64,000 nt of DNA from an uncultured Prevotellaceae bacterium (GCA_902784755.1 CACZVX010000001.1:1-64000); one strand, 5' to 3'; shown: positions 32,735 to 42,741, numbered from the stretch's first letter. Numbers and translations: made by a program. Notes: generated from the letters alone by a model not told the origin.

Positions 32735-33469
32735 ATGAAAATCGGACTATTCATTCCCTGTTATGTGGACGCAGTCTACCCAGAAGTAGGTGTGGCCACG
32801 TATAAGCTTTTAAAGCATCTGGGACTTGACGTGGACTATCCCGAAGGACAGACCTGCTGCGGACAGCCGATGGCAAACGCAGGATTTGAGAAGATGGCTG
32901 TTCCTCTAGCCAAGAAGTTTGAGGACAAGTTCAAGGGCTTCGACTATGTAGTGGCTCCGTCGGTGAGCTGCACCGCTTTTGTAAGAGTAAACTATGAGCG
33001 GCTGTTGGCTGGACATGAATGTGAGACAGCTAAGAAGGCTATGGATGTAGTGGAGTTTCTTCACGATGTGGTGAAAGTGGACCATCCCCTGGGTACATTC
33101 CCTCACAAAGTGAGCCTTCATAACTCATGCCATGGCGTGCGTGAGCTGGGACTCTCTTCACCTTCGGAGGAACATGTGGAAAAGTTCAACAAGATCAAGG
33201 ATTTGCTGCAGTTGGTTGACGGCTGCGAGGTTGTAGAGCCAGAGCGCCCCGACGAGTGCTGCGGCTTTGGTGGTATGTTCTCAGTGGAAGAAACGGCTGT
33301 TTCCGCTCAGATGGGCAGGGACAAGGTGCAACGCCATATTCAGACAGGAGCTGAATATGTTACTGGCCCCGACTGTTCGTGCCTGATGCACATGGCAGGC
33401 GTTGCCAAAAAGGAAGGCCTGGATATAAAATTCAAGCATGTGGTGGAAATTCTGGCCGCTGGACTTTAG
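32735..33469 (+). CDS. lutA: Lactate utilization protein A (Fe-S protein)
   Basis: 244 residues with two Cys-rich CCG-type domains: the first from FIPCYVDAVYPEVG to TCCGQPMANAGF, the second from HNSCHGVRELG to ECCGFGGMFSVEE, closing with GPDCSCLMHMAG. This is LutA (YkgE-like), part of the iron-sulfur LutABC lactate oxidation complex. lutB starts 54 bases later across a dispersed repeat and lutC follows. Confidence 0.92.
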   Translation: MKIGLFIPCYVDAVYPEVGVATYKLLKHLGLDVDYPEGQTCCGQPMANAGFEKMAVPLAKKFEDKFKGFDYVVAPSVSCTAFVRVNYERLLAGHECETAKKAMDVVEFLHDVVKVDHPLGTFPHKVSLHNSCHGVRELGLSSPSEEHVEKFNKIKDLLQLVDGCEVVEPERPDECCGFGGMFSVEETAVSAQMGRDKVQRHIQTGAEYVTGPDCSCLMHMAGVAKKEGLDIKFKHVVEILAAGL

Positions 33470-33470
33470 G

Positions 33471-33515
33471 CTTGAAACCTGAAACTTATAATCTGTAATT
33501 TGTAATCTGAAATTA
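33471..33515. repeat. Dispersed TTGAAACCTGAAAC-type repeat between lutA and lutB
   Basis: TTGAAACCTGAAACTTATAA followed by ATCTGTAATTTGTAATCTGA. It starts immediately after the lutA stop. A relative is at 6008-6036. Confidence 0.7.
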
Positions 33516-33523
33516 GAAATCCT

Positions 33524-34894
33524 ATGAGTACAGGACATAGTAAAGCAGCAAAAGAGTTCTTAAAGAACCAGACATATGAGAAATGGCACGACGCTACCTT
33601 CTGGAGTGTACGTACCAAGCGTGACAATATGGCCTACGGATTGGAGGAATGGGAGCAGCTGCGCGAAAAAGCCTCTCAAATCAAGCGCCACACGGTGACT
33701 CATCTCGATGAATATCTGGAGCAGTTCTCCACCAATGCAGAGAAAAACGGTTGCATCGTGCATTGGGCAAAGGACGCCAAGGAGTTTAATGAGATTGTGC
33801 TCGGCATTCTGAAGCAAGCCAATGTAAAGAAGATTGTGAAGTCAAAATCGATGCTCACAGAGGAGTGCGAGATGAATCCCTACCTGGAAAAGCATGGAAT
33901 TGAAGTGGTGGAAACCGACTTGGGGGAGCGTATTATTCAGTTGAAGGGTCAGAAACCCAGTCATATTGTGATGCCCGCCATTCATCTGAACCATGATGAT
34001 GTGGGTGAACTTTTCGAAGAGAAATTAGGCTCTGAGAAAGGTAATCATGATCCTACGTACCTAACTTATTGTGCACGCTTGAGCCTGCGTAATGAATTCC
34101 TGACGGCAGATGCGGGTATGACTGGTGCTAACTTCGGTATTGCTGAAACGGGTGATATCGTGGTTTGTACCAATGAGGGAAATGCTGATATGAGTACTTC
34201 CTGCCCGAAGCTTCATATTGCGGCCATGGGTTTGGAAAAAGTTATTCCTAACTACGACTGTCTGGCTGTCTTCCAGCGTATGCTCTGCCGTGCCGGAACA
34301 GGTCAGCCAACTACCACTTACACTTCTCATTTCCGTAAGGCTCGTCCAACGGCAGCTCCGATGCATATCGTGCTGGTGGACAACGGACGTTCAGAGTGGA
34401 TCGGGAATGAGCAGCATTGGGAGGCATTGAAGTGCATCCGTTGCGGATCGTGTATGAATACTTGCCCTGTGTACCGTCGCAGTGGTGGTTATAGCTACAG
34501 TTATTTCATTCCCGGCCCTATCGGCATCAACCTCGGTATGCTTCGCGATAAATATCAGCATTCGGGTAATGTGAGTGCCTGCACACTCTGCTTGAGCTGT
34601 CAGACTGTTTGTCCGGTAAAGGTGAACCTTGGCGACCAAATCTACCAATGGCGTCAGCAGCTCGATGACTTCGGAACGGCTAACCCAGAGAAGAAATTGA
34701 TGAGTCGTGGCATGAGTATGGTGTTTGGAAGTACGGGTGTATATAATACCGCCCTGAAGTTTGCTCCATTAGCCAATTATGTGCCAAGTGCTCTGATTAA
34801 CTGCGGTCTGAATCCCTGGTCTGAAGGTCATAAGATGATGACATTCCCGAAACAGAGCTTCCACACACTATGGAAGAAGGGTAAGGTAAAGTGA
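33524..34894 (+). CDS. lutB: Lactate utilization protein B (Fe-S protein)
   Basis: 456 residues: an LUD domain at about 60-290 (IVKSKSMLTEECEMN, ADAGMTGANFGIAETGDIV) and two 4Fe-4S ferredoxin motifs at about 305-370 (CIRCGSCMNTCPVYR and CTLCLSCQTVCPVKV). It should pass electrons from L-lactate within LutABC. It lies between lutA and lutC. Confidence 0.93.
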   Translation: MSTGHSKAAKEFLKNQTYEKWHDATFWSVRTKRDNMAYGLEEWEQLREKASQIKRHTVTHLDEYLEQFSTNAEKNGCIVHWAKDAKEFNEIVLGILKQANVKKIVKSKSMLTEECEMNPYLEKHGIEVVETDLGERIIQLKGQKPSHIVMPAIHLNHDDVGELFEEKLGSEKGNHDPTYLTYCARLSLRNEFLTADAGMTGANFGIAETGDIVVCTNEGNADMSTSCPKLHIAAMGLEKVIPNYDCLAVFQRMLCRAGTGQPTTTYTSHFRKARPTAAPMHIVLVDNGRSEWIGNEQHWEALKCIRCGSCMNTCPVYRRSGGYSYSYFIPGPIGINLGMLRDKYQHSGNVSACTLCLSCQTVCPVKVNLGDQIYQWRQQLDDFGTANPEKKLMSRGMSMVFGSTGVYNTALKFAPLANYVPSALINCGLNPWSEGHKMMTFPKQSFHTLWKKGKVK

Positions 34895-34916
34895 AATTCT
34901 TAAACTTGATAATTCT

Positions 34917-35510
34917 ATGAGTAATAAAGAAGATATATTAAAGCGGTATCGTGAGAATGTGAAGGTGAAGTATGATATGCCTTCGCTGGATGATATCAAG
35001 GGAATAACCTATCCGAACCCATTACTGCAGTTCATTTCCATGAGTGAGAATGTGGGCGGTAAGGTGGTTGAAGTGAAGCCAGGTGATGACATTAATCAAT
35101 TGGTGAAGGAGCTCTATCCCGATGCCAAGGAGATTGCCAGCAACCTGCCTGAGGTGACTATAGCAACAAGAAACCCCGACACCGTTGGTCGTGCACGTGA
35201 CTTGAACGGAACTGACGTGGGCATTATCCGCGGTAAGTTTGGTGTGGCTGAAAATGGTTGCATTTGGATTCCTCAGCAGATGAAGGAAAAGGCTGTGTGC
35301 TTTATTTCGGAAAATCTGATTATCCTTATGCCTAAAAGCCAGATTGTGAACAATATGCATGAGGCTTACAAACGTATTGAGTTTGATAAGGAATATGACG
35401 GCTATGGCACATTTATCAGTGGCCCATCGAAGACTGCTGATATCGCACAAGTGCTGGTGATGGGAGCGCAGGCTGCCCGTTCGGTCACTGTGTTCCTGAT
35501 GCCGGAATAG
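34917..35510 (+). CDS. lutC: Lactate utilization protein C (LUD domain)
   Basis: 197 residues with the LUD fold only: VTIATRNPDTVGRARDLNGT, GKFGVAENGCIWI, YGTFISGPSKTADIAQVLVM. It completes the lutABC operon 22 bases after lutB. A strong terminator follows at 35533. Confidence 0.92.
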   Translation: MSNKEDILKRYRENVKVKYDMPSLDDIKGITYPNPLLQFISMSENVGGKVVEVKPGDDINQLVKELYPDAKEIASNLPEVTIATRNPDTVGRARDLNGTDVGIIRGKFGVAENGCIWIPQQMKEKAVCFISENLIILMPKSQIVNNMHEAYKRIEFDKEYDGYGTFISGPSKTADIAQVLVMGAQAARSVTVFLMPE

Positions 35511-35532
35511 TGATTTAGGCTGATGATAAATG

Positions 35533-35566
35533 AAAAGAGACTGGTCACTAACGATCAGTCTCTTTC
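35533..35566. terminator. Terminator between lutC and the FemAB-like gene, possibly bidirectional
   Basis: AAAGAGACTG (35534-35543) pairs with CAGTCTCTTT (35556-35565), extendable by three pairs into the loop. A-rich and T-rich flanks allow use from both strands. Confidence 0.8.
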
Positions 35567-35567
35567 T

Positions 35568-36506
35568 TTATGGCTTCCATTCGTAAGTGTCGTAACATAT
35601 TCCACGGCCACCAAAGCCTTCTTTCTGATGAATGAGCGGTTCCACAAGTATGTGACCGTCCTCTCCATTTGAAGTTCCAAAATTGAAGTAGTGGCAGTCC
35701 CATTGATAATGTTGGAGCAATTCGTGGAACAGGGCATCTATGACTCGTAAATGTTTCCCCTCTTTGTTTGCGGAAATGTATTGTGTGTGGGCAACCTGAG
35801 GTGTGAGGTAAATAACGGTACCACCTAAAATCTCATTCTCTCTGCATGCGGTGAAAAGCTTGATTTGTTGAGGGAAACGACTGTGAAGGAGTTCAATTTC
35901 CTGAAGCGTATGAACAGGGTGAGCTCCATATTTTTCCATCAGATTCTCACTTAGTATTTGCCAAAAGCTACTCCAGTTATTGCTTTCTTTAATTGTGACT
36001 CCGTTCTTAGCACTTCTGTTGATACCGTATTTACGGTCACGATGCCAGGCTAATGGACGAATGAGGTCAATAGCTGTTGAAAGACTACGGTCAATAATCT
36101 GCGCGTTGCAGATGCTGTAAAGTGAGAACAAGTCTTCTTCAGCTGGAATGGAATGAAATATATGTGGAACAGGTTTGTAGACAACTTTTTTAATCCCCTT
36201 AATTTTCAACCATTCGTTCAGTTCCCTGAATAATTGTTGGACATGTTCAGCTATGGTTTTTTCGTTCATAATCAAGCCGCCATAAGTGAGGCCTTGATGG
36301 GAATGTAGGGTGTCTTCTTGGATGTTAGCTGGAAGTAATCCGAAGAGTTTTCCTTCGCGATAAAAAAGTAGTGAATAGTCTTGGAATCTGTCGCTATGAT
36401 AATCCATATAGTTGCGGTCGAAGAGAAAAGTTCCGTTCTTGGATTTCGCAATGAACTGATTCCATTCATCAGCCTTATCGGGGGTGTACCGGATAATCTC
36501 GAACAT
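35568..36506 (-). CDS. FemAB/GNAT-like acyltransferase
   Basis: 312 residues with a double GNAT-like fold as in FemAB/BioF2-like proteins: FEIIRYTPDKADEWNQFIAK, the SKNGTFLFDRNYMDYHSDRF segment, LTYGGLIMNEKT, RDRKYGINRSAKNGVTIKES and HYFNFGTSNGEDGHILVEPL. It probably transfers an acyl or aminoacyl group to a surface carbohydrate or amine. Substrate unknown. It is the last gene of the long minus-strand run, 65 bases after the acyltransferase gene. Confidence 0.75.
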   Translation of the reverse strand: MFEIIRYTPDKADEWNQFIAKSKNGTFLFDRNYMDYHSDRFQDYSLLFYREGKLFGLLPANIQEDTLHSHQGLTYGGLIMNEKTIAEHVQQLFRELNEWLKIKGIKKVVYKPVPHIFHSIPAEEDLFSLYSICNAQIIDRSLSTAIDLIRPLAWHRDRKYGINRSAKNGVTIKESNNWSSFWQILSENLMEKYGAHPVHTLQEIELLHSRFPQQIKLFTACRENEILGGTVIYLTPQVAHTQYISANKEGKHLRVIDALFHELLQHYQWDCHYFNFGTSNGEDGHILVEPLIHQKEGFGGRGICYDTYEWKP

Positions 36507-36571
36507 GTACTTTGTAAATTGCAGGATTATATACCTATTATATAATATATAACGGCGAGACTTTGGAAATA

Positions 36572-37525
36572 TTATGCCACTTTTTCCATTTTGCGCAAGA
36601 AGAAACGGTCAATCAGCCAACTCACCGACAGTATGGTCAATAAACAGACAAACAACATCAGTACCTCAGGCATCTTTGGAAGCCTGCGGATGAGGATGCC
36701 TGTCAGCATCTGATGAATCATATAGAAAGGCATGCTCAACGAGGCAAGCAACTGCATCGGCCTGGTGCTGAGCCATGCAGACACCCTCCCCTCCCCTTTG
36801 GCAAAGACCAAGATCAGGGGTATCAGCACCAGCCAGTAGAGAGGCGCATTGCGAAATTTCACATCCATCCAGGGATAGACAGCCAAAGCCGTTACTAGGC
36901 ACACTATCAGCAGGCACTCAAGCCATCCAGCCTGCGGCACACGATATCCGCGTTCAAACCAGCGACAGAGCAACATGCCTATATAGAAATCGACGAACCT
37001 GACAAGCGGATAGACATAGAGAATCGCATTTACTTTCTCCTCCGGAACCACGAAATATGTCAGCACGCAAGCAGAAAAGACCACCAGCGTGAGCCATACA
37101 GACATCCGCCGACAGGCAAAGGGGAACACGAGATAGCAAAAGAGCAGGCTGGACAGGAACCAAGATACGCTATTGCACGAAAAGTAATAGTTCGGATCAG
37201 GCACCCACGACTGTAGCAGAAGGGCATTGAACAGTACAGTCAGGTCGAAATCAGACCTGCTCGCCACCAAAAAGAACAGCAGACACAGCAAATGAAGAGG
37301 ATAGATCTTCCACAGACGCCGCTGCATGAATCGCCCATAACTGAATGTCCCTTCACGAATCCGGCTGCCATATCCAAGCGAAAGGACAAACCCACTCAAT
37401 ATAAAGAAAAATGAAACACCGCAGTCACCTCCCGCATCAAACGCACAAATGCCCTGATAGGTAAAGTGCGACATGAAAATCATCAATACGAAGATGAAGC
37501 GAAGTGCCTGTAGCGTCTCAATCAT
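36572..37525 (-). CDS. Acyltransferase 3 family membrane protein
   Basis: 317 residues with about nine or ten membrane helices. The N-terminus has the family pattern (LQALRFIFVLMIFMSHF with the catalytic-type His, and FFILSGFVLSLGYGSR). It probably O-acetylates a sugar of a surface polysaccharide or lipid. It starts 3 bases before purT ends in reading order, i.e. directly downstream of purT, and may belong to a surface-glycan function together with rfbB and the FemAB-like gene. Confidence 0.88.
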   Translation of the reverse strand: MIETLQALRFIFVLMIFMSHFTYQGICAFDAGGDCGVSFFFILSGFVLSLGYGSRIREGTFSYGRFMQRRLWKIYPLHLLCLLFFLVASRSDFDLTVLFNALLLQSWVPDPNYYFSCNSVSWFLSSLLFCYLVFPFACRRMSVWLTLVVFSACVLTYFVVPEEKVNAILYVYPLVRFVDFYIGMLLCRWFERGYRVPQAGWLECLLIVCLVTALAVYPWMDVKFRNAPLYWLVLIPLILVFAKGEGRVSAWLSTRPMQLLASLSMPFYMIHQMLTGILIRRLPKMPEVLMLFVCLLTILSVSWLIDRFFLRKMEKVA

Positions 37526-37528
37526 GCT

Positions 37529-38731
37529 TTATCTCAACTTATCGTAGGGATCTGTGCCAAGGACCGTCTTTGCCAATCGCTTGGCCTTCTCACGCAAGGC
37601 ATTGACATCATCGCCGACCTCACCGTAACAGAGCACGACACCCATGCGGCGACCTTTGTGAGCCTCAGGCTTACCGAAGATACGGATACGGGTACGGTCT
37701 TCCTTGAGAGCATCCACGAAGTTGTAGTCGAGCAGAGAGCGGTCAACGGGTGTAGAAGCCTCCTTGGGTGAAAGGATCACAGCCGAAGCACCAGCATGCT
37801 CTAAGTGGATTCCAGCAATGGGCAGTCCCATGACAGCACGGAAATGGAGTTCGAACTCAGAGAGGTTGATGGTGTGGCCAAGGGTTACCATACCAGTGTC
37901 GTGAGGACGTGGTGAGAGTTCCGAGAAGATCACCTCTCCCTGCTTGGTCAGGAAGAACTCCACGCCCCAGATGCCTGCACCCGTCAGGGCCTTCGTCACT
38001 TTATCGGCCATCATCTGAGCCTGCTTCAGAGCCTCATCAGAGATCTTATACGGCTGCCAGGACTCACGATAGTCTCCCGACTTCTGAACATGTCCTATGG
38101 GAGGGCAGAACAGCGTAGGCCATCCGTGCTGCTGGGTAATGGTCAGAAGAGTGAACTCAGAATCGAAGTCGATGAACTCCTCGATGATGACTTCCTTCAC
38201 ATCGCCACGACTTCCCTCCATAGCCTCCTTGAAGGCTTGTTCCAGTTCTCCATCGTTATGAACGTAACTTTGTCCGTGACCAGATGAAGACATCAGCGGC
38301 TTGACGACACAGGGGAAGCCAATCTCGTCGGCAGCCTTCTTGAACTCATCGAAGGTCTTGGCATAGAAATACTTAGCCGTACGCAAACCCAGTCCCTTGG
38401 CAGCGAGATCGCGGATGGCACGACGGTTCATCGTGTAGTTCACGGCACGAGCAGAGGGAACGACCTGAATGCCTTGTTCCTCGAACTTGAAGAGGCGTTC
38501 TGTACGGATAGCCTCAATCTCAGGCACGATGATGTCGGGCTTATGCTTGTTAACAACTGCCTCGAGGGCATCGCCATCGAGCATCGAGAACACCTCACGC
38601 TCGTCAGCGACCTGCATAGCTGGAGCATTGTCATAACGGTCACAGGCAATCACATATTGGCCAGCACGCATGGCGGCAATCACGAACTCCTTGCCCAGTT
38701 CACCTGAGCCTAATAACAATATTTTTTTCAT
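37529..38731 (-). CDS. purT: Formate-dependent phosphoribosylglycinamide formyltransferase
   Basis: 400 residues from ATG 38731 ([20 protein letters not shown]). ATP-grasp enzyme: [36 protein letters not shown] (nucleotide loop), [43 protein letters not shown] and the C-terminal [15 protein letters not shown]. It formylates GAR with formate and ATP in purine synthesis. It follows rfbB by 38 bases. Confidence 0.95.
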   Translation of the reverse strand: MKKILLLGSGELGKEFVIAAMRAGQYVIACDRYDNAPAMQVADEREVFSMLDGDALEAVVNKHKPDIIVPEIEAIRTERLFKFEEQGIQVVPSARAVNYTMNRRAIRDLAAKGLGLRTAKYFYAKTFDEFKKAADEIGFPCVVKPLMSSSGHGQSYVHNDGELEQAFKEAMEGSRGDVKEVIIEEFIDFDSEFTLLTITQQHGWPTLFCPPIGHVQKSGDYRESWQPYKISDEALKQAQMMADKVTKALTGAGIWGVEFFLTKQGEVIFSELSPRPHDTGMVTLGHTINLSEFELHFRAVMGLPIAGIHLEHAGASAVILSPKEASTPVDRSLLDYNFVDALKEDRTRIRIFGKPEAHKGRRMGVVLCYGEVGDDVNALREKAKRLAKTVLGTDPYDKLR

Positions 38732-38769
38732 ATTTTTGGGGGTGCGACAAAGTCGCAATATGCTGTAAA

Positions 38770-39903
38770 TTAACGGTTAGCGTACATGTTATCGTAATAC
38801 TTCTGGTAGTCGCCAGAGGTGACGTTGTCGAGCCACTCCTGGTTGTCAAGATACCAGCGGACGGTCTTTTCGATGCCTTCCTCGAACTGAAGCGAAGGCT
38901 CCCAACCGAGTTCTTTCTGAAGTTTACTGGAGTCGATGGCATAACGGAGGTCGTGGCCGGCACGGTCGGTAACAAACGTGATGAGGTCCATATCCTCGCC
39001 TTCCTTACGTCCAAGCAAACGGTCAACGGTATTGATGACCACCTTGATGATGTCGATGTTTTTCCATTCGTTGAAACCGCCGATGTTGTAGGTCTCGGCG
39101 ATTATTCCTTGATGGAAAATGAGGTCAATGGCACGTGCATGGTCCTCAACGAACAACCAATCGCGAACATTCTCACCCTTGCCATAGACGGGAAGCGGCT
39201 TACGATGACGGATGTTGTTGATGAACAGCGGAATCAGTTTCTCGGGGAACTGATAGGGACCGTAGTTGTTGGAGCAGTTGGTTACGATGACAGGCATGCC
39301 GTAGGTGTCGTGGTAGGCACGTACAAAATGGTCGCTCGATGCCTTAGCAGCTGAATAGGGAGAATGAGGGTTATACTTGGTGGTCTCTAGGAAGAACTTG
39401 TCGCCGTATGCCAGGTGATGCTCTGAAGAAGATGCCGTGGTGGTGAACGGAGGCTCAATACCTTCAGGGTGCGTCAGTTCCAGTGCACCATACACCTCAT
39501 CGGTAGAAATGTGATAAAAGCGTTTGCCTTCGTATCTTTCGGGGAGTGATTCCCAGTAGAGCTTGGCTGCCTGAAGCAATGAAAGTGTTCCCATCACGTT
39601 TGTCTTGGCGAAGGTGAAGGGATCCTTGATAGAGCGGTCCACATGGCTCTCAGCAGCGAGATGGATAATACCGTCGACTTTTTTATCCTGCATCAATTGA
39701 TAAAATGCTTCGAAGTCGCAGATGTCCATCTTGACGAACTCGTAATTGGGCTTGTCCTCCACGTCCTTGAGGTTTGCCAAGTTTCCAGCATATGTCAGTT
39801 TATCAAGATTGATGATGTTATAATCGGGATACTTGTTTACAAACAGGCGTACCACATGACTACCAATAAATCCGGCACCACCAGTAATAACGATAGTTCT
39901 CAT
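38770..39903 (-). CDS. rfbB: dTDP-glucose 4,6-dehydratase
   Basis: 377 residues of the extended SDR fold: NAD-binding [46 protein letters not shown], active-site [15 protein letters not shown] (Tyr-x3-Lys) and [18 protein letters not shown]. It makes dTDP-4-keto-6-deoxyglucose for rhamnose-type sugars. No other rml genes are adjacent, which is unusual but not rare. Confidence 0.95.
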   Translation of the reverse strand: MRTIVITGGAGFIGSHVVRLFVNKYPDYNIINLDKLTYAGNLANLKDVEDKPNYEFVKMDICDFEAFYQLMQDKKVDGIIHLAAESHVDRSIKDPFTFAKTNVMGTLSLLQAAKLYWESLPERYEGKRFYHISTDEVYGALELTHPEGIEPPFTTTASSSEHHLAYGDKFFLETTKYNPHSPYSAAKASSDHFVRAYHDTYGMPVIVTNCSNNYGPYQFPEKLIPLFINNIRHRKPLPVYGKGENVRDWLFVEDHARAIDLIFHQGIIAETYNIGGFNEWKNIDIIKVVINTVDRLLGRKEGEDMDLITFVTDRAGHDLRYAIDSSKLQKELGWEPSLQFEEGIEKTVRWYLDNQEWLDNVTSGDYQKYYDNMYANR

Positions 39904-39918
39904 ATCTTTTATATTTTC

Positions 39919-40098
39919 TTATTGTTGTGTCTTTTTGATAATTAATAAAAGTGCTGTTGAAGAGATGATTCCCACTACAACTAATAAACTAATGAATAAT
40001 TCCAATGAAAGGGTATTCATTACATATAGTACAACTAGAAGTGCAAGCAGCAACATTTCAATCATTGAAATAAAGAGTATTCCTTTTTTTCTTTCCAT
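39919..40098 (-). CDS. Small two-helix membrane protein
   Basis: A 59-residue frame from ATG 40098 to TAA 39919-39921. Basic start MERKKGILF, helix 1 at about 7-27 (MIEMLLLALLVVLYVMN), helix 2 at about 33-54 (LFISLLVVVGIISSTALLLI), Lys-Lys-Thr-Gln-Gln end. Positive residues at both ends suggest a hairpin with both termini in the cytosol. It starts 21 bases after the phosphoesterase stop and ends 15 bases before the rfbB ATG, filling the gap exactly, so it is likely translated in the operon. No family recognised. Confidence 0.6.
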   Translation of the reverse strand: MERKKGILFISMIEMLLLALLVVLYVMNTLSLELFISLLVVVGIISSTALLLIIKKTQQ

Positions 40099-40119
40099 TG
40101 TTGTATTTATTTAATATCT

Positions 40120-40614
40120 CTAATGTCTTTCTAATGTTATAACTTCGCAATCCTTGAATTTATTGCCTTCAACTGTGAGTCTTATCAAAGTGCGCTCCTT
40201 GTGCCATCCGTAAAGACCCGCGGCTCCGGGATTAATGTGGAGCAACCCCAAGGTCTTGTCGTATTTTACCTTCAGAATATGGGAATGGCCACTGATGAAA
40301 AGCTGAGGAGGATTCTTAAAGATAATTGCACGGATACTTGCATCATAGTTGCCTGGATAGCCACCAATATGTTTCATCAGCACTTCCACATCTTCACATT
40401 TCCATCTTAATGTTTCGGGGAAAATACGCCTGATGTCACCACCGTCGATATTACCGTAAACTGCTTTCAAGGGACGAAACTCAGCCAATTTTTGAGCGAC
40501 CTCTAAAGAACCAATATCACCAGCGTGCCATATTTCGTCACATGGCTCGAAATAATGCAGATACTTTTCATCCCAATAAGCATGGGTGTCACTGATGATA
40601 CCTATCTTTTTCAT
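40120..40614 (-). CDS. YfcE/MJ0936-type metallophosphoesterase
   Basis: 164 residues with the complete small calcineurin-like set: GIISDTHAYW, EIWHAGDIGSLE, VYGNIDGGD, ISGHSHILKVKYD and LLHINPGAAGL. It binds two metals and hydrolyses phosphodiesters. The natural substrate is unknown. Its start overlaps the stop of the kinase gene by 4 bases. Confidence 0.93.
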   Translation of the reverse strand: MKKIGIISDTHAYWDEKYLHYFEPCDEIWHAGDIGSLEVAQKLAEFRPLKAVYGNIDGGDIRRIFPETLRWKCEDVEVLMKHIGGYPGNYDASIRAIIFKNPPQLFISGHSHILKVKYDKTLGLLHINPGAAGLYGWHKERTLIRLTVEGNKFKDCEVITLERH

Positions 40615-41225
40615 CTTTTCCTGATAAAGTCCGCTAAGAATTTTGCAGTTTCATCCAATCCAAGGATGGAAGTGTTTATACAAAGATCATAACTATCTGC
40701 CATGCCCCATTTCTTTCCTGTATAGTAATTGTAGAACGAAGAACGGGAACTATCAGTTTTAGTGATAATTTTGCGTGCTGTTTCTTCGTCTACTTTATCA
40801 CGTTCCATCGTTCTTTGAATGCGGTCATTCAAATCAGCTGTAAGGAAAATATTCACAGTATTGGGTTCATCACGTAATACATAATCCGCACAACGCCCAA
40901 TGAATAAACAGCTTCCTAGACTAGCTGCCTTTCGGATTGCATCACACTGGAACTTGAAAAGGCTCTCTTCGGAGAATTTGTTATTATAGAAATTGTCATC
41001 AGAGAGCATGGGCGCATGCAGATGGAATAGCGTGTGAAGGAAATTCTTCTTTTCATCATTTTGATTGAAAACAGTCGGTGAGAATCCGCTTTCCTGAGCG
41101 GCAAGGTTCAAAATTTCCTTGTCGAAATAATGACAGCCAAACTCCTCACAGAGAATTTTCGAGATATAGCGGCCACCAGCTGCAAATTGCCGGCCAATAT
41201 TGATGATGATTTTATCTGTGTTCAT
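40611..41225 (-). CDS. Cytidylate kinase-like family protein
   Basis: 204 residues from ATG 41225. P-loop variant at the N-terminus (IIINIGRQFAAGGRYISKIL), Asp/Glu-rich lid region with CLFIGRCADYVLRDEPNTVN and the Arg-rich DRIQRTMERDKVDEETARKI. It belongs to the cytidylate_kin2 group, whose substrate is not certain to be CMP. The start overlaps the MATE gene end by 14 bases and the stop overlaps the phosphoesterase start. Confidence 0.85.
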   Translation of the reverse strand: MNTDKIIINIGRQFAAGGRYISKILCEEFGCHYFDKEILNLAAQESGFSPTVFNQNDEKKNFLHTLFHLHAPMLSDDNFYNNKFSEESLFKFQCDAIRKAASLGSCLFIGRCADYVLRDEPNTVNIFLTADLNDRIQRTMERDKVDEETARKIITKTDSSRSSFYNYYTGKKWGMADSYDLCINTSILGLDETAKFLADFIRKR

Positions 41226-42567
41226 GATATTTGAATTTTCTAAGGAAAACAAATAATATAGGCCAGGTCATAAGAGCAGAGCCGAGATCACTGGCCGCCA
41301 TGGAATACCATACACCATCAAGTCCAAGGAAAAGTGGAAGTATGTAGGCCATAGGAATGAGCAGGATAAGTTGTCGTGTCAACGACAGGAAAATGCTGAT
41401 TCTCACCTTTCCAATACATTGGAAGAAATTCGTAATGACAGCCTGGCCTGCCACTACAAAAAACACCAACATATTAAGTTTGATACCACGTGCAGCCATT
41501 TCAATGAGAGTTTTGTCAGTGGTGAAGATACGGGCTAACTGACGCGGGAATAACATAGAGAGCGCCCATCCCACGAGCAGAATACAAGTGGCTACTGCTA
41601 TAGCGAGCCAGAGCACACGCATCATTCGGTCATAATTCTGTGCCCCATAGTTGTAGCCCGCAATAGGCTGCATGCCCTGATTAACACCGATGACAAACAT
41701 GAAGAACACCATGGCAATGGAGTTAGCTATAGAATAGGCACCGACAGCCATATCTCCTCCGTATCGTACAAACTGGTTATTCATAAAGATCACAACTACA
41801 CACGCAGTTGCATTCATTAGGAAAGGTGAAACGCCAATTGAAATGATGTTCTTCACCAAGTCGGCCTTCAGCCGGTAAATGCCGCGTTTAAGATGAAGCA
41901 GTTCCTTCTTGTTTGAAAAAATCCATAATTGCCAGCATAATGCCATCGACTGCGAAGTGACTGTTGCCAGTGCTGCGCCGCGGATTCCCCAACGAAACCA
42001 CCACACGAAGGCAATAATCAGGGCAATGTTCATTCCCACTGTGAAAAGCACAGCATACATGGCTTGTTGTGGTTTTCCTGCGGCTCGTAAAACAGCATTC
42101 ATACCAAAATACATATGGGTGATTATGTTACCGGCGAGGATTACTTCCATAAACTCACGGGCATAAGGAAGTGTTACATTGCTGGCTCCAAAGAAAAGTA
42201 AGATGGGGTCAAGGAAGAGGAAGCATACTGCCATAAATAACAGGCCCACGATAAGGTTGAGTGTTACGGTGTTACCCAACAAGTGTTCAGCTGCTTCATA
42301 GTCCTTTTGTCCAAGTCTCACTGAAATACAAGTAGAAGCACCAACACCTACAGCTGCTCCGAAAGCACCACTCAAGTTCATTAGCGGAAAAGTGATGCCA
42401 AGTCCTGCAATAGCTTCAGGTCCTACAACTTGTCCGATGAAGGCTCGGTCAATGATATTGTAGAGGCTTGAGGCTGTCATGGCTATCATAGCTGGCAGCG
42501 CATATTGCATCAGCAACCGACCCACTGGTTTCGTACCCAGTTCAAGTGTCGCTTGTTTGTTGTCCAT
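41212..42567 (-). CDS. MATE family efflux transporter
   Basis: 451 residues with twelve membrane helices in two related halves: LGTKPVGRLLMQYALPAMIA at the start, then FIGQVVGPEAIAGLGITFPL, and the second half QFVRYGGDMAVGAYSIANSI, then MQPIAGYNYGAQNYDR. A Na+ or H+ coupled exporter of cations or drugs. First gene of the minus-strand run down to 35.6 kb. The -7 box is 25 bases before the ATG. Confidence 0.93.
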   Translation of the reverse strand: MDNKQATLELGTKPVGRLLMQYALPAMIAMTASSLYNIIDRAFIGQVVGPEAIAGLGITFPLMNLSGAFGAAVGVGASTCISVRLGQKDYEAAEHLLGNTVTLNLIVGLLFMAVCFLFLDPILLFFGASNVTLPYAREFMEVILAGNIITHMYFGMNAVLRAAGKPQQAMYAVLFTVGMNIALIIAFVWWFRWGIRGAALATVTSQSMALCWQLWIFSNKKELLHLKRGIYRLKADLVKNIISIGVSPFLMNATACVVVIFMNNQFVRYGGDMAVGAYSIANSIAMVFFMFVIGVNQGMQPIAGYNYGAQNYDRMMRVLWLAIAVATCILLVGWALSMLFPRQLARIFTTDKTLIEMAARGIKLNMLVFFVVAGQAVITNFFQCIGKVRISIFLSLTRQLILLIPMAYILPLFLGLDGVWYSMAASDLGSALMTWPILFVFLRKFKYHEHR

Positions 42568-42592
42568 TCAGTTCTCTTTGTATATTTTGGTG

Positions 42593-42600
42593 CAAAGTTA
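42593..42600 (-). promoter_or_regulatory. -7 box for the MATE gene
   Basis: TAACTTTG on the minus strand, 25 bases before ATG 42567. Confidence 0.6.
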
Positions 42601-42716
42601 CTGAAAATTGAGCGCAAATCAAAAAGAACATGTTCTTTTTTATCACACAAATGGAGCAACTTGTTCAAAGTAGCGAAATAATTCTTAATTCTTCTTTCAA
42701 AGTAACAAAAACTTTG

Positions 42717-42724
42717 TATCTTTG
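42717..42724 (+). promoter_or_regulatory. -7 box for the subtilase-xseAB operon
   Basis: TATCTTTG, 17 bases before ATG 42742, so the leader is about 10 bases. Confidence 0.6.
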
Positions 42725-42741
42725 TGGCCAATTAAAGAATC

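Noticed and set aside
35022..35450. 142-codon minus-strand frame inside lutC
   Set aside because: Shadow of the lutC reading frame without its own promoter or protein-like pattern.
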